A program made the position numbers and the translations under genes. From Thermodesulfatator atlanticus DSM 21156 (GTDB lineage: Bacteria > Desulfobacterota > Thermodesulfobacteria > Thermodesulfobacteriales > Thermodesulfatatoraceae): DNA of 64,000 nucleotides. The DNA is taken from the NCBI RefSeq assembly GCF_000421585.1, contig NZ_ATXH01000002.1, forward strand, positions 62,001-126,000. The letters are read 5' to 3'. The notes below the pieces were generated by a model that made no database searches, was not told the origin of the DNA, and saw nothing but the letters and a program-made list of their open reading frames with translations. This document shows positions 59,752-64,000 of this stretch, in pieces (within the stretch, counting starts at the first letter, position 1; each line of letters starts with the position of its first letter).

Positions 59752-60477
59752 ATGGAAGAAGACGTAGCAAAGGCCTTAGCCTATCAAGTCAAACGAGATC
59801 TTGCAGAGCGTTATTTTGGCGCACGCCGCGCAATCGAAGAAGATAGTAAGAATTATTTTCGCAAAATAGAAGAATTAAAAAAGAAATTTTTACCAAAGCT
59901 TGCCGAATCCTTTGCCCGTATTTACACCCTCTTAAACTATGACGAAGAGCTAATTAAAAAATTTCTGGAAATAACCGGGCTTAAGGAAGCTTATTTTCGC
60001 AGCGAACAAAAAGACGCTTTAGAAACTTTTAAAGGCTTTAAGTTAAAAGGTTTCACTTCCAAGGGAAGATTTAAAAATCTTTTCTTAGAAAGTTATGCAA
60101 GGCTTTACGATCTGGTAAATGAATACCGCAAAGAACTCGACGAACTCAAAGTAGAAGCCGAAGTCATCAACCACGAAATCGAAATATTCAAAGAAAAATT
60201 CAACCTCACTGAAATAATGCATTTTCTAAAAGATTTAGAAGGCCCTTCTGAGTTTGCCGACCTTGGCTTAACCTCCCTTGAAGAATCCGTCAGTAAACTA
60301 GAAGATAAGCTGGAATTTAAAAAAATCCCCCCTCCTGAAAAATTTTTACCTGATATCTCAGCCCTGCCTCCCCTTAAAGAAATTTCAAAGCCTCTTGGCT
60401 CTTTGGCTAAAGAAGCCTTTAACAAGCACAAAGAAAGAGCCCTTGAGTTGCTTAAAAATGTCAAGCAATCTCATTAA
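59752..60477 (+). CDS. Hypothetical coiled-coil protein
   Basis: A 241-residue charged protein without signal peptide or membrane segment. Long helices rich in Glu and Lys are predicted at about residues 1-55 and 115-180, with heptad-like spacing around YRKELDELKVEAEVINHEIE. I recognise no family. The tilS ATG lies inside its last 20 nt, so the two genes are translationally coupled. A tilS link (tRNA modification) is only positional. The start at 59752 has no obvious ribosome site and lies 35 nt from the divergent cobD start. Confidence 0.75.
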   Translation: MEEDVAKALAYQVKRDLAERYFGARRAIEEDSKNYFRKIEELKKKFLPKLAESFARIYTLLNYDEELIKKFLEITGLKEAYFRSEQKDALETFKGFKLKGFTSKGRFKNLFLESYARLYDLVNEYRKELDELKVEAEVINHEIEIFKEKFNLTEIMHFLKDLEGPSEFADLGLTSLEESVSKLEDKLEFKKIPPPEKFLPDISALPPLKEISKPLGSLAKEAFNKHKERALELLKNVKQSH

Positions 60478-61831
60478 CAAAGTCCGCAAAGACATAGCGC
60501 GTTTCGGGCTCATTACCGCAGGGGAAAGAATACTTGTTGCTGTTTCTGGTGGTCCTGATTCCATGGCACTTCTTTATATCCTTTACCACCTGCGGGAAGA
60601 ACTCGACCTAGAGCTTGCGGTGGCACATTATGACCATCACCTACGCAAAGACTCTACGAAAGAAGCGCTTTTTGTCAAAAAATACGCAGAGGGCCTTGGG
60701 CTTCCGGTATTCATTGCAGCTGCTCCGGTGCGAGACTATGCCAAAAGGGAAAAGCTTTCTCTTGAAGCCGCAGGGCGTGAGCTTCGCTATCGTTTTTTTG
60801 AAAGAATAGCCAAAGAACACGGCTATTCCAAAGTGGCCCTGGCGCACCAGGCAGATGACCTTGCTGAAGAAGTGCTCATGCGTTTTATTCGAGGAGCTGG
60901 GCGGCGAGGGCTTGCGGGCATCCCGGTAAAAAGAGGTGGCGTTTTTATTAGGCCGCTACTTTTGGCCTCCCGCGAAGAAATAGACGCCTTTCTTGAAAAA
61001 GAAAATATTCCCTTTGTAGAGGACCCCAGCAATTTTGACCCGCGGTTTGTAAGAAACCGGGTAAGGCACCTTCTCATACCTTTTCTCGAAAAACACTTTC
61101 ACAAAAACGTAAAAGAATGCCTTAAGCGCACGGCGCTTTTGGTAGCAGAAGAAGAAGAATTTTTGGGCTGCCTTGCCTTAGAGCGGCTTGCTAAGTACGG
61201 CCGGCTTGAAGGAGAGACCTTCCATTTAAGCGTAAGGAGACTTAAGGCGGTGCCCCTCGTGCTTAGACGACGCATGTATCTTGAGGCGCTAAAGGCGGTA
61301 GGAGTCCCTCTTTTCCGCATAAGACTAAACCACATAGAGCAAATAGAGTCCCTTCTTACCGGAAAGACCCGTGGCAATATAAATTTGCCCGGAGGGTTTA
61401 TTGCGCGACGCGAGCCAGGAAGGATTGTGTTTAAGAAAATTCCCAAAGAGTTAATCCCCTTTGAGATAACTATCTCTGGCCCTGGGGAATACGAATTGCC
61501 AAACAACATTAAGTTAAAGGTTTTTTACTTGGAAAAAAAAGATTGTGAACTCAAAGAAAAAAACACCCTGGTGCTAGACGCTGAAAAAATAGACTTTCCG
61601 CTGCTGATCCGCTCTCCACGGCCTGGAGACCGCATTCGCCTAGCAGGACTTTCTGGCCGCAAAAAGCTTAAAAAAATCTTCTGGGAACATGGCATGGCCC
61701 ATGATGACAGGCGCATCTGGCCAGTGGTTGAAAAAGACGGCCAAATCATCGGGATTCCAGGTTTGGCTGTGGCGGAAAACCTTGCCCCTGAAAACGGCCA
61801 AAGGGCGTTGGTAATAAGTTTTTCTAAGTGA
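60458..61831 (+). CDS. tilS: tRNA(Ile)-lysidine synthetase
   Basis: A 457-residue enzyme changing C34 of tRNA-Ile(CAU) to lysidine. The ATG at 60458 lies within the preceding gene; longer upstream starts are rejected because the conserved N-terminus begins here. The PP-loop is VAVSGGPDSMALLY, followed by AHYDHHLRKDS, ALAHQADDLAEEVLMRFIRGAG and EDPSNFDPRFVRNRVRHLLIP (in parts). The TilS C-terminal domain is present (PRPGDRIRLAGLSGRKKLKK). The full two-domain length matches the long TilS class. Confidence 0.94.
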   Translation: MSSNLINKVRKDIARFGLITAGERILVAVSGGPDSMALLYILYHLREELDLELAVAHYDHHLRKDSTKEALFVKKYAEGLGLPVFIAAAPVRDYAKREKLSLEAAGRELRYRFFERIAKEHGYSKVALAHQADDLAEEVLMRFIRGAGRRGLAGIPVKRGGVFIRPLLLASREEIDAFLEKENIPFVEDPSNFDPRFVRNRVRHLLIPFLEKHFHKNVKECLKRTALLVAEEEEFLGCLALERLAKYGRLEGETFHLSVRRLKAVPLVLRRRMYLEALKAVGVPLFRIRLNHIEQIESLLTGKTRGNINLPGGFIARREPGRIVFKKIPKELIPFEITISGPGEYELPNNIKLKVFYLEKKDCELKEKNTLVLDAEKIDFPLLIRSPRPGDRIRLAGLSGRKKLKKIFWEHGMAHDDRRIWPVVEKDGQIIGIPGLAVAENLAPENGQRALVISFSK

Positions 61832-61863
61832 AGTTTTTTCGGCACCTTCACAAAATTACGAAA

Positions 61864-61903
61864 GGTATCCGTTCCCTTTTTCGAAACGAAAATGGGAACA
61901 GAT
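61864..61903. repeat. Core block of the MITE-like repeat, copy 3
   Basis: GGTATCCGTTCCC and ATGGGAACAGAT form an imperfect inverted repeat around TTTTTCGAAACGAAA. This corresponds to the inner pair of copies 1 and 2. The outer GAGACCTTTGC ends are absent or badly degraded (GCACCTTCACAAAA at 61842-61855 may be a remnant). Confidence 0.6.
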
Positions 61904-61997
61904 AAAAAATAGGCTTAGTAATAGTTTACTCGTTTGACTTGTTATTTAATAAGAAGTATTCTAGACTTTAGGTATAGGAAAAAGGGAGGCAAAATCT

Positions 61998-62534
61998 ATG
62001 TTTTTAAACTTAAAATATCCCAAATATACCTATGACGATTACAAGAATTGGGAAGGAAGATGGGAGCTCATTGATGGTATCCCTTACGCCATGACTCCAA
62101 TGCCTCCCCCCAAACACCAACGGGTTAGTAACAATATCGCGTGGCAGTTAAATGAATTATTGAAAGATTGTGAAAAATGTAAAGCTTATTTACCAGTTGA
62201 TTGGAAAATAGACGAAAATACCGTAGTCCAACCTGACAATTTAGTACTTTGTTATGAGGTTGGAGACAAACCTTACATTACCAAGGCACCCACTTTGATA
62301 TTTGAAATTCTATCCAAGTCAACAGCTTTTAAAGATCTGAATATAAAATATAAGCTCTACGAAAAAGAAGGCGTTAAATACTACGTGGTGGTAAACGTAG
62401 AAGATACCATTGCCAAAGTTTATGAGTTAAAAGATTACAGGTTCGTCAAAATTGCAGATGCAATAAACGACAAAGTCAAATTCGACTTAGAAGGCTGTGA
62501 GATAGAATTCGATTTTTCCCTCATATGGGAATAA
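61998..62534 (+). CDS. Uma2/DUF820-family putative restriction endonuclease-fold protein
   Basis: A 178-residue protein of the Uma2 family (PD-(D/E)XK nuclease fold). WELIDGIPYAMTPMPPPKHQ, the metal-binding VVQPDNLVLC, PTLIFEILSKST and YKLYEKEGVKYYVVVN match the family order. Function of Uma2 proteins is unproven; they are abundant in cyanobacteria and thermophiles. The gene is more AT-rich than its neighbours and lies between the core block (61864-61903) and the outer arms (62542-62586) of the same repeat family. This suggests insertion into, or mobilisation with, that repeat. GGGAGG precedes ATG 61998. Confidence 0.82.
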   Translation: MFLNLKYPKYTYDDYKNWEGRWELIDGIPYAMTPMPPPKHQRVSNNIAWQLNELLKDCEKCKAYLPVDWKIDENTVVQPDNLVLCYEVGDKPYITKAPTLIFEILSKSTAFKDLNIKYKLYEKEGVKYYVVVNVEDTIAKVYELKDYRFVKIADAINDKVKFDLEGCEIEFDFSLIWE

Positions 62535-62541
62535 CTAAATT

Positions 62542-62586
62542 GAGATCTTTGCAACGCTCATCTCGCATCAATTTTGCAAAGGTCTC
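62542..62586. repeat. MITE-like repeat, short copy 4 (outer arms only, 45 bp)
   Basis: GAGATCTTTGC (62542-62552) and GCAAAGGTCTC (62576-62586) are the outer arms with one mismatch; the inner GGATCCGTTCC pair is missing. The TAAATT-like sequence occurs on both sides. Confidence 0.7.
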
Positions 62587-62607
62587 TTAAATTTTTAGGA
62601 GTAAAAA

Positions 62608-63216
62608 ATGCGTATTCTTACTTTCCAAGGAAGCCCTCGTATAGGAGGTAATACTGATTTGTTACTGGACTCTTTTATCAAAGGGGCAAAAGAGGCCGGA
62701 GCAGAAGTAGAAAAAATTCATCTTTACCGGGTAAAAATTGGCCCCTGTATTGAATGTGGCGAGTGTGATACCACGGGAGAATGTGTAATCCCTGATGATA
62801 TGAAAGAAATCTATCCCAAAATTGATGCAAGTGATGTTATCGTAGTGGCTTCTCCTATATTTTTTTATAACATTTCTTCTTATACCCAGGCCTTAGTTGA
62901 AAGAAGCCAGGCGCGTTGGGTCTCAAAATATGTTCTTAAAAAAGCCCCACCTTTTGGCAAAGAAAAAAGAGGCATTTTTCTCTCATTAGGAGCCACCAAA
63001 GGTAAAAGGCTTTTTGAGGGGGTACAGCGGGTAATTAGATATTTTTTTGATGCGGTTTATGCCAAATACGAAGGTGGGCTTTTCTACCGGGGAATCGAAA
63101 AAAAAAGCGCTATTAAAGAGCACCCTTCGGCCTTACAAGACGCCTATAAGTTAGGCCAGGCAGTAGTTAAAGTGCCCCCTGAAAATTGGCCTTTGGTGAG
63201 GGATCCTTCTCCCTAG
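62608..63216 (+). CDS. Iron-sulfur flavoprotein (NADPH-dependent FMN reductase/flavodoxin fold)
   Basis: A 202-residue protein. TFQGSPRIGGNTDLLLDSFIKGA is the FMN-binding start of the family (in parts). CIECGECDTTGEC (C-x2-C-x2-C-x5-C, about 48-60) holds a [4Fe-4S] cluster as in Isf proteins. VVASPIFFYNISSYTQALVERSQ is the flavodoxin-like dimer segment. Isf proteins move electrons or act in oxygen or peroxide defence in anaerobes. It is the first gene after the repeat element, with AGGAG before the ATG. It overlaps the convergent CheX-like gene by 4 nt. Confidence 0.9.
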   Translation: MRILTFQGSPRIGGNTDLLLDSFIKGAKEAGAEVEKIHLYRVKIGPCIECGECDTTGECVIPDDMKEIYPKIDASDVIVVASPIFFYNISSYTQALVERSQARWVSKYVLKKAPPFGKEKRGIFLSLGATKGKRLFEGVQRVIRYFFDAVYAKYEGGLFYRGIEKKSAIKEHPSALQDAYKLGQAVVKVPPENWPLVRDPSP

Positions 63217-63686
63217 CCGTTTTTCTTTTTGTCAAGGCAAAGTTCAATGACCATCTTGGTGCCGTCAAGCTCAAAGGGCACTGCCATACGCTGGCTAGTA
63301 CAAAGAGGCGTGATAGAATGGCCTTCTCCAGTGACAATGACTGGCACTGCGGCCTGAAGAGAAATCCCCTGTTCTTCAAAACGTCTTCTAAAGGCCCCGC
63401 AAATCTGATTGGCAAGTTCTCCTGCGGCGTCGCATACCTCTTCGTTAAGGGTCTCTGGTTGACTACCAAAAAGAACACTAAGAATCTTGAAAAGACAGTC
63501 TTTGGAAAAAGTCACGGTAAGCATCCCGGTAAATCCTGAACCAGCCAAGCCGTTTACCGCAGAAACTTCGCCAAGGGCCGTGGGTTCTGTACGTACAAAA
63601 GGCTTTCCGGGTTTAGGTTCAATACCAGTGTAAGTTTTTATGACTTCGTTTACCGAAGCAACAAGGGCATCCAAGACTGTAGCCAT
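63213..63686 (-). CDS. CheX/CheC-like chemotaxis phosphatase family protein
   Basis: A 157-residue protein of the CheX-type fold. GFTGMLTVTFSKDCLFKIL is the typical strand-helix segment and DAAGELANQICGAFRRRF (about 84-101) contains the E-x-x-N phosphatase helix. VPVIVTGEGHSI follows. These proteins dephosphorylate CheY-P. Free-standing receivers encoded at 16.9 and 30.4 kb could be targets, but no che genes are here. It starts at ATG 63686 behind GGAGA. Confidence 0.85.
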   Translation of the reverse strand: MATVLDALVASVNEVIKTYTGIEPKPGKPFVRTEPTALGEVSAVNGLAGSGFTGMLTVTFSKDCLFKILSVLFGSQPETLNEEVCDAAGELANQICGAFRRRFEEQGISLQAAVPVIVTGEGHSITPLCTSQRMAVPFELDGTKMVIELCLDKKKNG

Positions 63687-63753
63687 CTATCTCTCCTTTG
63701 AAATGAACTTTTGGCTGAAAGTTTTATCGGTAGGAAAAGAAAAGAGCTTAAGG

Positions 63754-64000
63754 CTAAAAACGAAAAAGGGGTTTGCGTGCCCCGCGCCAGTACTCTCGTG
63801 AAAAAAGGATAACTACCGTATAAAGCTCAAGGCGGCCAGCAAGCATGCAAAATGTAAGCACAAGCTTTGAAAAATCAGGGAGCCAGCCAAAATTTTGGGT
63901 AGGCCCAACCTTGGCAAGCCCAGGACCGATATTGTTTAACGTAGCAGCTACCGCAGAAGTTGCGGTAATAATGTCTATTCCCTGAGCGCATACCAAAAGG
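63754..64000 (-). CDS. TrkH-family potassium transporter, C-terminal fragment (5' end cut by window edge)
   Basis: The visible C-terminal part contains SAVAATLNNIGPGLAKVGPTQNF, the last pore loop and following helix of TrkH, then LAGRLELYTVVILFSREYWR at the end (both given as landmarks). The frame stays open to the right edge, so the full gene continues beyond the window. It differs from the KtrB-like protein at 7430-8794, whose last filter is SALGTVGLTTG; the N-N-I-G-P-G form is characteristic of TrkH proper. The cognate TrkA gene must lie outside the window. Confidence 0.88.
   Translation of the reverse strand, partial: LLVCAQGIDIITATSAVAATLNNIGPGLAKVGPTQNFGWLPDFSKLVLTFCMLAGRLELYTVVILFSREYWRGARKPLFRF

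Overview
This 64 kb window is a chromosomal segment of a thermophilic anaerobic bacterium. A Thermodesulfobacteriota-type organism (Thermodesulfatator/Thermodesulfobacterium-like) is my best guess. The reasons are two tungsten-type aldehyde:ferredoxin oxidoreductases, a GH57 glycosidase, a PspF-like sigma-54 activator, many 4-bp ATGA gene overlaps, lysine/glutamate-rich proteins, and convergent genes whose 3' ends overlap. The lineage is inferred from gene content only; there is no rRNA gene. No rRNA, tRNA, CRISPR array, prophage, transposase or plasmid gene was recognised.

Layout. 1-5.05 kb: envelope and housekeeping run (divergent polysaccharide deacetylase, hisC, cmk, GT2 glycosyltransferase, GT-associated membrane protein, MarC). 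5.05-5.7 kb: AT-rich TumE-like toxin/partner cassette flanked by a 12-bp direct repeat. 5.7-11 kb: HDAC-like deacetylase, KtrA/KtrB-type potassium uptake, an APC permease with an unusual tail, a CX5R phosphatase. 11-17.2 kb: M1 peptidase-ChaN-PDZ fusion, HU, M24 peptidase, MltB-type transglycosylase, response regulator. 17.3-21.1 kb: gamma-glutamyl operon (M20 amidohydrolase, YbdK-type ligase with an apparent ATT start, gamma-glutamyltranspeptidase). 21-24.6 kb: tatC, purQ, a repeat-rich spacer, ilvD. 24.7-30.8 kb: long operon nfu-rpoZ-dnaJ-moaC-dksA-like-GH57-galT-receiver. 30.8-32.8 kb: epimerase and a sigma-54 activator whose DNA-binding domain is reached only through a -1 frameshift. 32.9-41.5 kb: PNP, RNase G, second MarC, MoeB/MoaD pair, aminotransferase, phenylacetate-CoA ligase, Dus, HDOD protein. 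41.5-44.8 kb: radical SAM-DUF2344 fusion and PrmA-like methyltransferase behind duplicated leader sequences. 45-49.2 kb: AorA-like 4x[4Fe-4S] ferredoxin with AOR, facing a second AOR. 49.3-56.8 kb: murI, a degenerate archaemetzincin, a 2016-residue secreted double-vWA protein. 57-59.7 kb: cobS-cobT-cobD. 59.7-64 kb: coiled-coil protein, tilS, Uma2-type nuclease, iron-sulfur flavoprotein, CheX-like protein and a TrkH fragment cut by the window edge.

How it fits together. The AORs need a tungstopterin cofactor, to which MoaC and perhaps the MoaD/MoeB pair contribute. Aminotransferase, phenylacetate-CoA ligase and AOR are compatible with oxidation of amino-acid-derived 2-oxo acids, aldehydes and aryl acids. 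GH57, GalT and the epimerase suggest turnover of a stored glucan and nucleotide sugars. The cob genes cover late cobamide assembly.

The most unusual signals are: (1) the in-frame A AAA AAC slip site in the sigma-54 activator; (2) a family of about 110-bp palindromic MITE-like repeats sharing GAGACCTTTGC ends; (3) the repeat-flanked toxin cassette; (4) proteins that look like inactivated enzymes (archaemetzincin without its catalytic residues, nucleotidyltransferase-like tail on a permease); (5) the ATT-initiated YbdK gene; (6) the giant double-vWA secreted protein.
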